Below, piece after piece: positions 55,533 to 64,000 of a stretch of DNA of 64,000 nucleotides. The stretch's first letter is position 1. Every line of letters starts with the position of its first letter. The notes under the pieces are model-generated. The model did not search any database. It was not told the origin of the DNA and worked only from the letters and a program-made list of their open reading frames with translations. Origin of the DNA: Rahnella woolbedingensis (GTDB lineage: Bacteria; Pseudomonadota; Gammaproteobacteria; Enterobacterales; Enterobacteriaceae); contig NZ_RAHH01000020.1 in NCBI RefSeq assembly GCF_003602095.1, positions 1 through 64,000 of the forward strand. Reading direction: 5' to 3'. Both the position numbers and the translations under genes were made by a program.

Positions 55533-55575
55533 GCTCCTCCCCCTGCGAAGGGGGAGGTTGGGAGGGAGTTGCCGG
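55533..55575. repeat. GC-rich REP-like hairpin between afuA and afuB
   Basis: GCTCCTCCCCCTGCGAAGGG and the adjoining GGAGGTTGGGAGGG-type sequence form a strong hairpin (CCTCCCCC with GGGGGAGG, 6-nt loop, 55536-55557). A degraded GCTCCTCCCCTTCACAGGGA copy lies about 40 nt upstream. The look is that of a dispersed enterobacterial repeat. Placed after a binding-protein gene it would raise its expression over the permease gene by protecting upstream mRNA. Confidence 0.6.
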
Positions 55576-55632
55576 GCTTTCTCACTCAGCATTATTTTGC
55601 CAACACCTTTTTTCTCTTAATAAGGAGACTGT

Positions 55633-57711
55633 ATGTCTCATTCATTAACCCTGCCCGACACCCGACGCCGTGACCCGGTTTTCGGCTGGCTGGGGCTTAT
55701 TCTGGCTGCCTTTGTGCTGCTGCCGTCGTGGAGCCTGGATTACGGTCTGCTGGAGTCTACGCAGGATGAAATTCTCGCGGCGTACGGCTGGTCGGGGCTG
55801 AATCTCAGCCTGCTGTGGCTGATCATGCCGATGGCGTTACTGTTTCGTGCGCGCTACGCACAGCGTCTCGAAGCCCGCCGTCGTCATCAGTTCGACGCCG
55901 CCTGGTCGGTGTTTTGTGCGCTGTTCATGATCGTGAGTGCGACCCTGATGGGCCGCGGGCTGGGCTATGGCAGCATTCTGATGTTTATCGCCCTCGGTGC
56001 GATCTGCTCTCTGGCGCTGTCACGGCTTGAGTGGTTGGGCGGCGATCGTTTCGTGCTCGGTTCGCTGATTTGCATCATCGCGCTGATCGGCGTGTTTATC
56101 ATTTATCCGAGCATTGCGATTTTCATCCCGATGTTCACCAATGAGGCCGGAGATTTCGCGCCGCTGGCTTTTATGGCGGTTCTCGGTCAGTCGCATATTT
56201 TGCGGGTGATCTGGAACTCGTTCCTGCTCTGCGTCGCCGTCGGGATCGGCAGTACCTTCTTCGGGCTGGTGCTGGCGATTTACACCACGCGCATCGCCAA
56301 ACGCTCGGCGATTATCGGACGTATTTTCTCGATTTTACCGATCGTCACTCCGCCGTTTATCGTCGGGCTGGGTGTTACGCTGATGATGGGCCGCTCGGGC
56401 TATGTCACTGAACTGATGGTCGACGGGTTCGGGCTGACTAACACCAACTGGCTTTACGGTTTCACCGGCATCTGGCTGGCACAGGTTCTGGCGTTCACGC
56501 CGATGGCATTTATGATCCTCGACGGTGCCATTAAAACCATTCATCCGTCACTGGAAGAAGCGTCTTATACACTGCGCGCCAGCCGCTGGCAGACCTTTCA
56601 CCGCGTGTTTTTGCCACTGCTGAAACCGGCGCTGGCAAACGCCTTTCTGATTGTCATCGTCCAGTCACTCGCGGATTTCAGTAACCCGCTGGTACTCGGC
56701 GGTAATTTCGACGTGCTCGCTACGCAAATCTATTTCTATATCACCGGCGCCCAGCTCGATTATCAGGCCGCCAGTACGCTGGGCGTGATCCTGCTGGTGT
56801 TCTCCCTGCTGGTATTCTGCGTGCAATACATGTGGATCGGCAAACGCTCGTACGTCACGATTTCAGGCAAAACCTCACGCGGCGACGTTCAGCCGCTACC
56901 GGTGACGCTGGTCTGGGGCGTCACTGCCCTGCTGGCGATATGGATAGCCTTCAACGCCCTGCTTTACGGCAGCATTTTCTACGGCAGTTTTACCGTCAAC
57001 TGGGGCGTGGATTACACGCTGACCTTCGACAACTTCACCAAACTGTTCGGACAGGGCTTTTCCGACGGCGCATGGCCTTCGCTGCTCGACACTCTGCTCT
57101 ACGCCGGAATTGCCGCGCCTATCACTGCACTGTTTGGTTTGCTCATCGCTTATATCGTGGTGCGTCAGCAGTTCCGTGGCAAAAAAACCATCGAGTTCAG
57201 TACCATGTTGTGCTTTGCCGTACCGGGCACGGTGGCGGGGATTTCCTACATTCTGGCTTTTAACAGCGCACCGGTTTATCTGACGGGTACGGCTGCCATC
57301 GTAATTATCTCCATGGTGATGCGTAATGTGCCGGTAGGCATCCGCGCCGGGATTGCCGGGCTCGGTCAGCTGGATAAATCGCTGGATGAAGCCTCGCTCA
57401 GCCTGCGCGCAGGTTCGATGCGCACGGTGATGTACATCCTGCTGCCGCTGCTGCGACCGGCCATTCTGTCGGCGCTGATTTACAGCTTCGTGCGCGCGAT
57501 TACCACCGTCAGCGCTATCGTTTTCCTGGTCACGCCGGACACCCGCGTCGCCACCGCCTACATTCTGAATCGCGTGGAAGACGGTGAATACGGCGTGGCG
57601 ATTGCTTACGGCTCAATCCTTATCGTCGTGATGCTGGCGATCATTTTCATCTTTGACTATCTGGTTGGCGAAGCGCGAATTTCCCGCTCAAAAGCCAAAA
57701 CCGGCCAATAA
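55633..57711 (+). CDS. afuB: AfuB-like double permease
   Basis: A 692-residue inner-membrane protein with two fused permease units, each with its EAA coupling loop ([16 protein letters not shown] near 310-325 and [15 protein letters not shown] near 585-600). About four extra helices (1-160) precede the first unit. It forms the whole channel of the importer, so no second permease gene is needed. AAGGAG lies 5 nt before the ATG at 55633. FbpB-type iron permeases share the layout, so the substrate rests on AfuA and context. Confidence 0.9.
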   Translation: MSHSLTLPDTRRRDPVFGWLGLILAAFVLLPSWSLDYGLLESTQDEILAAYGWSGLNLSLLWLIMPMALLFRARYAQRLEARRRHQFDAAWSVFCALFMIVSATLMGRGLGYGSILMFIALGAICSLALSRLEWLGGDRFVLGSLICIIALIGVFIIYPSIAIFIPMFTNEAGDFAPLAFMAVLGQSHILRVIWNSFLLCVAVGIGSTFFGLVLAIYTTRIAKRSAIIGRIFSILPIVTPPFIVGLGVTLMMGRSGYVTELMVDGFGLTNTNWLYGFTGIWLAQVLAFTPMAFMILDGAIKTIHPSLEEASYTLRASRWQTFHRVFLPLLKPALANAFLIVIVQSLADFSNPLVLGGNFDVLATQIYFYITGAQLDYQAASTLGVILLVFSLLVFCVQYMWIGKRSYVTISGKTSRGDVQPLPVTLVWGVTALLAIWIAFNALLYGSIFYGSFTVNWGVDYTLTFDNFTKLFGQGFSDGAWPSLLDTLLYAGIAAPITALFGLLIAYIVVRQQFRGKKTIEFSTMLCFAVPGTVAGISYILAFNSAPVYLTGTAAIVIISMVMRNVPVGIRAGIAGLGQLDKSLDEASLSLRAGSMRTVMYILLPLLRPAILSALIYSFVRAITTVSAIVFLVTPDTRVATAYILNRVEDGEYGVAIAYGSILIVVMLAIIFIFDYLVGEARISRSKAKTGQ

Positions 57712-57728
57712 TTCTGGAGCGCTTTCAC

Positions 57729-58811
57729 ATGACAATGACCACAGAACACCCGGTTGCGGCAGCACCGGCACAAACCACCAAGAGTTTTGTTGAACTGAAA
57801 AGTGTCGCCAAACGATTTGGCAGCAATACCGTACTGGAAGGCCTCAATCTGGCGATCCCGAAAGGGAAAATGGTGACCCTGCTCGGCCCTTCCGGCTGCG
57901 GCAAAACCACCGTATTGCGCATGGTCGCCGGGCTGGAGAAACCTACTGAAGGCCGGATTTTTATCGACGGCGAAGACGTCACTGACCGTTCAATTCAGCA
58001 GCGTGATATCTGCATGGTGTTTCAGTCCTACGCACTGTTTCCGCATATGTCGCTGGGGGAAAACATCGGTTACGGACTGAAAATGCTCGGCCGGCCAAAA
58101 GCAGAAATCCGCGACCGCGTGCGCGAGGCGTTGTCTTTGGTTGATCTCGACGGATTTGAAGATCGCTACGTCGATCAGATTTCCGGCGGCCAGCAGCAGC
58201 GTGTCGCGCTGGCCCGTGCGCTGATCCTCAAACCGAAAGTTCTGCTGTTCGACGAACCGCTGAGTAACCTCGACGCCAACCTGCGACGCAGCATGCGGGA
58301 AAAAATCCGCGAGCTGCAACAGCAGTTCAACATAACCTCGCTGTACGTGACGCACGATCAGAGCGAAGCCTTTGCGGTATCCGACACGGTACTGGTGATG
58401 AATAAAGGAAAGATCATGCAGATTGGCGCGCCGCAGGAACTTTACCGCCAGCCCGCGTCACGCTTTATGGCGAGTTTTATGGGCGACGCCAACGTGTTCC
58501 CGGCAGATTTACACCGCGATACCGTGGAGATTTTCGGCTATCACATCCCGAAACCCGCCGCGTTTGCGCCGGGTATGCAGCAATGTACGGTGGGCGTGCG
58601 GCCCGAAGCGATCACCCTCGGCTTGCAGGGCGACGACAGCCAGCGCTGCGTGATCACCCACGTGGCCTATATGGGGCCGCAGTATGAAGTAACAGTGGAA
58701 TGGCACGGCCAGCCGCTGCTGTTGCAGGTCAACGCCACGCAGTTGCAACCGACCGCAGGCGACAATTTCTTCCTGCAAATTCACCCTTACGGCATGTTCG
58801 TGCTGGTGTGA
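57729..58811 (+). CDS. afuC: AfuC-like ATP-binding protein
   Basis: ATPase subunit of 360 residues: Walker [11 protein letters not shown]-loop FQSYALFPH, signature [16 protein letters not shown], Walker [13 protein letters not shown] and switch histidine in VTHDQ. A C-terminal TOBE-like regulatory region runs from about 245. GGAG precedes the ATG by 9 nt. It closes the uhpABC-afuABC series and is followed by a strong terminator. Confidence 0.92.
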   Translation: MTMTTEHPVAAAPAQTTKSFVELKSVAKRFGSNTVLEGLNLAIPKGKMVTLLGPSGCGKTTVLRMVAGLEKPTEGRIFIDGEDVTDRSIQQRDICMVFQSYALFPHMSLGENIGYGLKMLGRPKAEIRDRVREALSLVDLDGFEDRYVDQISGGQQQRVALARALILKPKVLLFDEPLSNLDANLRRSMREKIRELQQQFNITSLYVTHDQSEAFAVSDTVLVMNKGKIMQIGAPQELYRQPASRFMASFMGDANVFPADLHRDTVEIFGYHIPKPAAFAPGMQQCTVGVRPEAITLGLQGDDSQRCVITHVAYMGPQYEVTVEWHGQPLLLQVNATQLQPTAGDNFFLQIHPYGMFVLV

Positions 58812-58828
58812 GACAGCGATAAACATAA

Positions 58829-58860
58829 AAAAAGGTGCCGTTTTGACACGGCACCTTTTT
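58829..58860. terminator. Bidirectional terminator afuC / ATPase gene
   Basis: AAAAAGGTGCCG and CGGCACCTTTTT form a 12-bp stem with an 8-nt loop. A run of T follows on both strands, serving the convergent afuC and P-type ATPase transcripts. Confidence 0.9.
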
Positions 58861-58879
58861 CTTTCAGTCAGTTTTCGGG

Positions 58880-60784
58880 TCAGAGCGGCTCGTCGAAACG
58901 CAATAAACGCCCGGCATTGCCCAGCACCAGCAACGTGCTGAGATTATGCAGCAGTGCGGCGATCAGTACGCCCGCCACGCCAAGTAATCCCATCGCGGCG
59001 GCAGCCATCACCACCAGCGTCCAGCCCAGCCCGATGAACACGTTGATTTTAAGCGTCCGGCGGCACGCACGGCTCAGGCGGACACAGGTGCCCAGACGGC
59101 GCAAATCGCTGCCGATCAGCACCACATCCGCAGAAGCCAGCGCGATATCACTGCCGCCCGCCCCCATCGCAATCCCCACCACACCGGCTTTCAGCGCCAG
59201 CGAATCATTAATGCCGTCACCGACCACCATCGGACGATAGCCCTGCGCAATTTCAGCAGAAACCTGATGCAGCTTATCTTCCGGTAAAGCCTGGGCGACC
59301 ACATCACTGATGCCCAGTTCACCGGCGATACGGTGTGCCACACTGGCACGGTCGCCGGTCAGCAGCAACTGCCGTTGCAGCCCCAGCTGACGCAGTTCGG
59401 CCAGCGCTGTCTGCGCCTCTGGCCTTAACGAATCCGCCAGCAGCAGCCAGCCAAGAAAACGGCCGTTGAGCGAAAGCCCGACCAGCGGCCCGTCATGTTC
59501 CGGGATATCAGTGACTGCGATATGCTTCTGGCTGAAAAACGCCGGACGTCCCAGCAATGCCTCGCCCTGCGCGGTTTGCGCCCGCACGCCCATCCCCTGC
59601 TGTTCTGAGATATTTTCCAGCGGTAAATATTGCTCACGCGCCATTAACCGTGCCAGTGCGCGGCTGACCGGATGGCTGCTGGCAGCACCCAGACTGGCTG
59701 CCAGAATCAGCACTGCATCTGAGGATCCCTCTTCTGCCAGCACCGTACGTTGCAGCTGCAATTCACCGTGGGTCAGCGTGCCGGTTTTATCGACCACAAT
59801 GGCATTAAGATCCGCCAGTTCTTCCAGAAAAGCCGAGCTGCGGATCAGGATCCCGTGGCGTGCTGCCACCGCGATACCGGCGATTGCCGTCGCGGGCGCG
59901 GAAAGCACCAGCGCGCACGGACAGGCCGCCACCAGCACCGCCAGCATGGCGTGGGCATCGCGTGTGATAAACCAGGTCGCCGCCGCAATCAGCAGAATCA
60001 GTACCAGATATTGCCCGGCATAGCGCTCGAGCAAACGGGTGATCGGCGGTTTGGCATGTTCGGCTTTTTGCATCAGCGCAATCACTTTACCCAGCGTGGC
60101 ATCGGCGCCGGTACGGGTGACTTCAACAGACAGTAATCCGTCCAGATTAATGGCCCCGCCGAAAACATCGTCACCGGCGCGGGCTTCCTGCGGCACGGAT
60201 TCACCGGTGATCGGCGCCGTATCCAGACTGGCACTGCCGGAAATAACCCGGCCATCGGCGGGCAGCCGGTCGCCTGCGCGCACTTCCACCCGGTCGCCGG
60301 TTTGCAACTGGTGGTTATCGATTTCTTCAATTTCGCCGTCCGGCATAATCCGCCGCGCACGGCTGCGGGTCAGACGGCTGAGCGCATCGATAGCTTCCTG
60401 CGAACCAATGACACTGCGCTCTTCCAGAATATGACCAAAAATCATAATGCCCGGCAGCAAGGCGGCGGTCATCAGGTCGCCGGTGGCCCACGCGCCGAGC
60501 ATCGCCAGCGCAATCAGCTGATCGGTAACGCCGTGCAGACTCGGGCTGCGTAAGCTGTGTATCGCCGAACGTAATACCGGAACAGCCACCAGCAAAGATG
60601 CCACACCAAACAGGATCTGTCCGACGTCGCTTTGCTGTGGAAACAGCCACTGCCAGATCCAACCGCAGAGCAGTAATCCGAAGGCGGCCATCGCCAGAAT
60701 CAGCTGTACCGCCATATTGCGCTGCTCGTGGCGCGTCAGCAGCACGCTTTTCGCAGACGGTTCTTCCGAGGAAATAGAAGTCAC
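58880..60784 (-). CDS. P1B-type heavy-metal ATPase without N-terminal metal domain
   Basis: A 634-residue metal-transporting P-type ATPase. The actuator motif is TGES, the metal-channel motif CPC lies in the sixth helix (VAACPCALVLS), the phosphorylated aspartate is in DKTGTLT, the P1B histidine pair is in SSHPVSRAL, and the hinge is VVGDGINDS. The last helix has HNLSTLLVLGN, closer to Zn/Cd/Pb pumps than to copper pumps. No HMA or CXXC domain is present at the N-terminus. GTG at 60784 is preferred (GAGG 9 nt upstream); a TTG two codons earlier is possible. Last gene of an SPFH operon. Metal and direction are not certain, export is likely. Confidence 0.88.
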   Translation of the reverse strand: MTSISSEEPSAKSVLLTRHEQRNMAVQLILAMAAFGLLLCGWIWQWLFPQQSDVGQILFGVASLLVAVPVLRSAIHSLRSPSLHGVTDQLIALAMLGAWATGDLMTAALLPGIMIFGHILEERSVIGSQEAIDALSRLTRSRARRIMPDGEIEEIDNHQLQTGDRVEVRAGDRLPADGRVISGSASLDTAPITGESVPQEARAGDDVFGGAINLDGLLSVEVTRTGADATLGKVIALMQKAEHAKPPITRLLERYAGQYLVLILLIAAATWFITRDAHAMLAVLVAACPCALVLSAPATAIAGIAVAARHGILIRSSAFLEELADLNAIVVDKTGTLTHGELQLQRTVLAEEGSSDAVLILAASLGAASSHPVSRALARLMAREQYLPLENISEQQGMGVRAQTAQGEALLGRPAFFSQKHIAVTDIPEHDGPLVGLSLNGRFLGWLLLADSLRPEAQTALAELRQLGLQRQLLLTGDRASVAHRIAGELGISDVVAQALPEDKLHQVSAEIAQGYRPMVVGDGINDSLALKAGVVGIAMGAGGSDIALASADVVLIGSDLRRLGTCVRLSRACRRTLKINVFIGLGWTLVVMAAAAMGLLGVAGVLIAALLHNLSTLLVLGNAGRLLRFDEPL

Positions 60785-60795
60785 GGGCAAATACC

Positions 60796-61839
60796 TCAGG
60801 GTTGAGAGGATGGACGGTCTGGTCCGGGCAGGATCAGATGTGCGTCGTCGTGGGGATCAACCGCCGTCACGCTGCCAGCGTGGGCGAGAATGGCAGGCAT
60901 CCGCTCCCGCCACAAACGCCACAGCAATTCGGGAGAATGATCGTCAGCCAGCTGCACAATCGTCGCGGTATCGGTGGAAGCCCGGGCAATCTGCTCGCTG
61001 GCTTTGGCCTGCGAAACCTGCAAGGCGCGATCTGCCGACTGAACCGCTTCCTGATGCACGCGGGCGGCCTCATTACTGGCGCTGGCGATATACTGTTCCG
61101 CCTGCTGACTGGCGGTCAGCACAGCGTTAAACGCATCGACAGCCGCGGGAGGCAAAGAAGACTGCACGTCAACGCGCCGGACTTCGATACCGGGGCTGCT
61201 GCCTGCCGCATTCAGGGCGGCGAGTTGCTGATTAATCCCCTGACGCAAATCACCGCGCAACCGCTCGCGGCGTTCAGCGATATGGCTGCCGTTGCCGACC
61301 ATTTCCGGACGAGCGACCAGAATGGTATCCAGATCCCGCGAGGCACAAATCGCCACCGCCGCGTGTTCGGTTAATCTGTCCAGCGCAGGCAGCACGTGTT
61401 CCCCTTGCAGCACAAACGCCACGGGATCGGTTATCACGTAATACACCTGCACATCCAGCTGAACCACGCCGGAGTCGCCGGTCAGTAAATATCCGGCACC
61501 GGCGACGGCGTCACTGTTCTCGCCGCCGGTATTGGTCCACGCAGGCACAATGTCTTTTCTCAGCAAAGCCGTAACATGATGTTCGATCACCCGATCGGCA
61601 GCGGGCACTATTTCCACCTGTTCAATGGGTTCCGGCCACGCCAGCAGCAGACCAGCACCCGCCGTGCGTGATACGGCACCAAAGCGCATCACGACCGCGC
61701 GTTTGTCCGGCTCAATCTGGCGGACATTGGAGAACAGCCAGCTGGCAGCGGCAATCAGCGTCATGGCAAACAGCGCCAGATATGCCATGCGTCCCGCCTG
61801 AAACCAGGCATTGCCCTGAAAACGGGCTAAGGGATTCAT
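60796..61839 (-). CDS. SPFH/Band 7 membrane protein (HflK/HflC-like), third of three
   Basis: A 347-residue protein with one N-terminal transmembrane helix (about 18-38), then an SPFH (stomatin/prohibitin/flotillin/HflKC) domain beginning IEPDKRAVVMRFGAV, and an alanine/glutamine-rich coiled coil (about 235-300). It resembles protease modulators HflK/HflC but is not the canonical pair, which lies beside hflX in enteric bacteria. The ATG overlaps the previous SPFH stop, and the ATPase gene follows 11 nt later. The role is unknown; SPFH proteins form large membrane cages that organise partner proteins. Confidence 0.85.
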   Translation of the reverse strand: MNPLARFQGNAWFQAGRMAYLALFAMTLIAAASWLFSNVRQIEPDKRAVVMRFGAVSRTAGAGLLLAWPEPIEQVEIVPAADRVIEHHVTALLRKDIVPAWTNTGGENSDAVAGAGYLLTGDSGVVQLDVQVYYVITDPVAFVLQGEHVLPALDRLTEHAAVAICASRDLDTILVARPEMVGNGSHIAERRERLRGDLRQGINQQLAALNAAGSSPGIEVRRVDVQSSLPPAAVDAFNAVLTASQQAEQYIASASNEAARVHQEAVQSADRALQVSQAKASEQIARASTDTATIVQLADDHSPELLWRLWRERMPAILAHAGSVTAVDPHDDAHLILPGPDRPSSQP

Positions 61840-62879
61840 GGATGCGATCCGTTATTGTTTGCGGGTAACGCCGGCGGACCTTCGACCAGTTGCCTGAACG
61901 GTGCGGCATCGGTGCGTAACACCAGCTGAGTGCCCGGCGAAATCACGCTGTTGAGCGTATCGAGCGAACGCAGCAAATCATACAACTGGGGATTACCGGC
62001 CCAGGCTTTGGCGTAAATCGCCGCGCTCTGCACCTGCGCCTGCGCTTCAATATTGGCGGCGTTAACCGACGCATCGGCTTTAATCACACGGGCATCGCGT
62101 TCAGCAGAAGATCGGATTTCAGCCGCCTGACGCTTACCTTCAGCAGAGCGCTGGGTGGCGATGGTTTCGCGTTCGGCACGCATACGATCTACGGTCGCAT
62201 CCAGTGTTACCGACGGCAGCGTCAGGCGTTCGACGCCAACCTGCACTAATTCGATGCCATAACTGTCGAGCAACTGGCGGGCAATCTGGTCATGTAAATG
62301 CTGCTCAAAACCGGAAAGCCGGATTTTGCTGGCGTCGGTATTGACCAGATCAGCCAGCGCAAAACCGCTGGTAGTGGTTTCCAGCGCCGATCCGATAAAC
62401 GTGCGTATCTGCGCCGCCGCCATATCCGGCTGATTCTGTACCGCGCGGATAAAACGCTGCACATGCTGAGGATCGTTTTTCACCTGCCAGACGGTGTAAG
62501 CCTGCACGATGATCCGCAGACCGTCGCGCGTGCCGACATCCTGTAAACCGCTCGACGTGGTGCGGATACGTAAATCCACCGGAATTGCCGTCTCCAACGG
62601 AACCGGCAAATGCCACGCCAGCCCCGGATTCAATAGCACGCGCACCGGATTACCAAAGCGGGTGATCACCATTGCTTCGCCGGAACGCACCTGTACCAGA
62701 CAGGCTGACGCGGCAATCAGCGCCACTATCGCGATAGCGATGGCAGCCCGTCGCCAGAATTTGGGTGCCGCCGGGCCGGAATGATGGTGATGATGGTGAT
62801 GTCCGCCACCGTGATGATGCCCGCCATGTGCGTGGCGGTCGTCGTGATCGTGGGCCTGAGTATGTTGGGAATCACTCAC
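61836..62879 (-). CDS. SPFH/Band 7 membrane protein with histidine-rich N-terminal tail, second of three
   Basis: A 347-residue HflC-like protein. The first 35 residues contain 15 histidines, including seven in a row (27-33), with aspartates between: a clear metal-binding tail. A transmembrane helix (about 44-65) follows, then the SPFH domain (VRSGEAMVITRFGNPVRVLLNPGL) and a coiled coil (RAERETIATQRSAEGKRQAAEI), the last typical of HflC. The start is GTG, overlapping the upstream stop as GTGA, with GGAG 8 nt before. By HflC topology the tail would be cytoplasmic, next to the ATPase. The function is not described to my knowledge. Confidence 0.88.
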   Translation of the reverse strand: MSDSQHTQAHDHDDRHAHGGHHHGGGHHHHHHHSGPAAPKFWRRAAIAIAIVALIAASACLVQVRSGEAMVITRFGNPVRVLLNPGLAWHLPVPLETAIPVDLRIRTTSSGLQDVGTRDGLRIIVQAYTVWQVKNDPQHVQRFIRAVQNQPDMAAAQIRTFIGSALETTTSGFALADLVNTDASKIRLSGFEQHLHDQIARQLLDSYGIELVQVGVERLTLPSVTLDATVDRMRAERETIATQRSAEGKRQAAEIRSSAERDARVIKADASVNAANIEAQAQVQSAAIYAKAWAGNPQLYDLLRSLDTLNSVISPGTQLVLRTDAAPFRQLVEGPPALPANNNGSHP

Positions 62880-64000
62880 CGGGTAGTCTCCGCTTTAACA
62901 GAATGCGCCGTTTTATCCGCTCCGGGCGTAAATGGCAGGGTGAAATTTCTCAGATCCAGAACCGGCGGCGTTCCGCCACCAATACGGCTGTCGACAATCA
63001 AAACTTTTGGATGTTGTTGCATCGCCAGCGTCAGCTGACTGAAATAACGCTCGGTCAGGAATGACTGTCCGCCTGCCTGATACGCCTGATTTTCAGCGTT
63101 AAACCGCAAGGCCATGACCTGTGCCTGATCGAGACTCTCATGACTTTGTGCGCTGGCGGCGTCGAGCGCCAGACGGGAAAATTGCTGTGCGGCATTAAGC
63201 TGCTGCGCGGCCTGTCCTTTCTCACCGGCAATCGCGCTTTGCGCCAGAATCTGTGCCGCCTGTACGCCATGATAAGCGTCCGCCGCGCCCGCTGGCGGAT
63301 GGATGGATTCAATCACCGTCGCCAGCAGTTCCACGCCGCTGTGAAGATTATCCAGCTGACTTTGCACTTTCTGGCCGATGTCTGCGGCAAGACGAGTCTG
63401 TTCACTGCCCAGAAGATTGTCGAGCGTGCGGGAGGAGAAATCGTGCACCAGAACCTGATTGGCAATACTGCGGATCAGCACCGGCATATTTTCGGTGTGA
63501 TACAGGCTCGCCATCGCCGCGTCATCGTTCATGCCAACGCGGTACACAAACCGCACATCCATATCCATGATTTGAAAACTTTGCCGGTCATTGCCCGCAC
63601 TGGCGATAATTTGCGATTTGTCGCTGCTGTGGCTGGAATCCCACAACCGGTTAGCGCTTTCCGGCGCGGAGCCTTCGGCAGTATCGGCGACCACGACCGG
63701 CGAAGCCGACACCGGTTCTTCCGCGCCGGTGGTGAGTTCGTGCACTTCACCGTTATCGACCATTTGCGTATGCCCGAAAGGCCACGGCAGACCAAGATGC
63801 AAACCGGGTGGTCTGACCGCGACCGGTTTTCCAAAGGATTCGTAAATCCCGCGCTGCGTCAGCGGGACTTCACTGACACCGGTCAGCAGCCAGCCCGTCA
63901 GCAGTAAGAATGCGGCCAGCGGCAGCAGTGCGCGGCGGATAAAATGGAATGCCCAGATCTGGCGCAGATCGATACCAAAATGCTGATGCAGTTCATTTTG
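62876..64000 (-). CDS. SPFH/Band 7 membrane protein (HflK-like), first of three, 5' end outside window
   Basis: The frame stays open to the window edge, so the start codon is missing; at least 374 residues are visible. A transmembrane helix (ALLPLAAFLLLTGWLLTGV) is followed by the SPFH domain start VPLTQRGIYESFGKPVAVRP and a coiled-coil region with many alanines and glutamines. The HflK-like block VDMDVRFVYRVG-type sequence reads MDMDVRFVYRVGMND. The N-terminal visible part NELHQHFGIDLRQIW is cytoplasmic and may continue upstream. Its stop overlaps the next start (GTGA). An internal TTG about 66 codons in is not the real start. Confidence 0.85.
   Translation of the reverse strand, partial: QNELHQHFGIDLRQIWAFHFIRRALLPLAAFLLLTGWLLTGVSEVPLTQRGIYESFGKPVAVRPPGLHLGLPWPFGHTQMVDNGEVHELTTGAEEPVSASPVVVADTAEGSAPESANRLWDSSHSSDKSQIIASAGNDRQSFQIMDMDVRFVYRVGMNDDAAMASLYHTENMPVLIRSIANQVLVHDFSSRTLDNLLGSEQTRLAADIGQKVQSQLDNLHSGVELLATVIESIHPPAGAADAYHGVQAAQILAQSAIAGEKGQAAQQLNAAQQFSRLALDAASAQSHESLDQAQVMALRFNAENQAYQAGGQSFLTERYFSQLTLAMQQHPKVLIVDSRIGGGTPPVLDLRNFTLPFTPGADKTAHSVKAETTR

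Noticed and set aside
54417-58811. Ferric iron ABC transporter (FbpABC)
   Set aside because: The binding protein resembles AfuA, shown in other species to bind hexose phosphates, and uhpABC is directly upstream.
60796-64000. Canonical hflK-hflC pair
   Set aside because: Those genes lie with hflX and hfq in enteric bacteria; here there are three genes, a histidine tail and an ATPase.

Overview
The window is a 64 kb chromosomal segment of a gammaproteobacterium of the order Enterobacterales. The housekeeping block (kdsA, sirB1, sirB2, prmC, prfA, hemA, lolB, ispE, prs, ychH, pth) has the enterobacterial order and proteins very close to those of E. coli. The accessory content (periplasmic gluconate-type dehydrogenase, UhpABC with an AfuABC transporter, a full anaerobic purine cluster) fits Yersiniaceae, most likely Rahnella or a close relative. 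The genus is an inference. I see no phage, insertion sequence, CRISPR array, rRNA or tRNA.

Layout. (1) 0.1-8.3 kb: a peptide-scavenging locus. A divergent M19 dipeptidase faces a five-gene Dpp-type ABC importer, followed by a D-aminopeptidase-like serine hydrolase. (2) 8.3-33.4 kb: an uninterrupted purine/uric-acid catabolism island. It holds a NAT-family permease, ssnA, ygfK, a XdhC-type maturation factor, carbamate kinase, hyuA, ygeY, ygeX, ygeW, the sigma54 activator ygeV, mocA, a xanthine-dehydrogenase-like enzyme (2Fe-2S subunit plus a fused molybdenum-FAD subunit), then ygfT/aegA, a HydN-like ferredoxin and a cysteine form of formate dehydrogenase H. I find four -24/-12 promoter candidates (three good, one weaker) upstream of ygfK, the XdhC factor, ygeW and the xdh genes, all plausible targets of YgeV. 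(3) 33.4-37.9 kb: a GlcG/HbpS-like protein and a three-subunit membrane flavocytochrome dehydrogenase of the gluconate/2-ketogluconate family, behind a perfect FNR box and an ArcA-like palindrome. (4) 37.9-41 kb: a diguanylate cyclase and dauA. (5) 41-50.7 kb: the conserved housekeeping block. (6) 50.7-58.8 kb: uhpABC-afuABC, a sugar-phosphate sensing and uptake locus directly after pth, where E. coli has ychF. (7) 58.9-64 kb: an overlapping minus-strand operon of three SPFH (HflK/HflC-like) membrane proteins and a P1B metal ATPase. One SPFH protein carries a histidine-rich tail; the first gene runs off the window.

How the parts work together. In the purine island, formate electrons from FdhF would pass through ferredoxin-like proteins to YgfT and then to purine-reducing or -oxidising enzymes. 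SsnA, HyuA, YgeX, YgeY and YgeW would open and dismantle the rings, and carbamate kinase would recover ATP from carbamoyl phosphate. The Uhp sensors would detect external sugar phosphate and switch on the Afu importer. The SPFH-ATPase operon looks like a metal-linked membrane complex that I cannot match to a described system; it is the best candidate for something new here.
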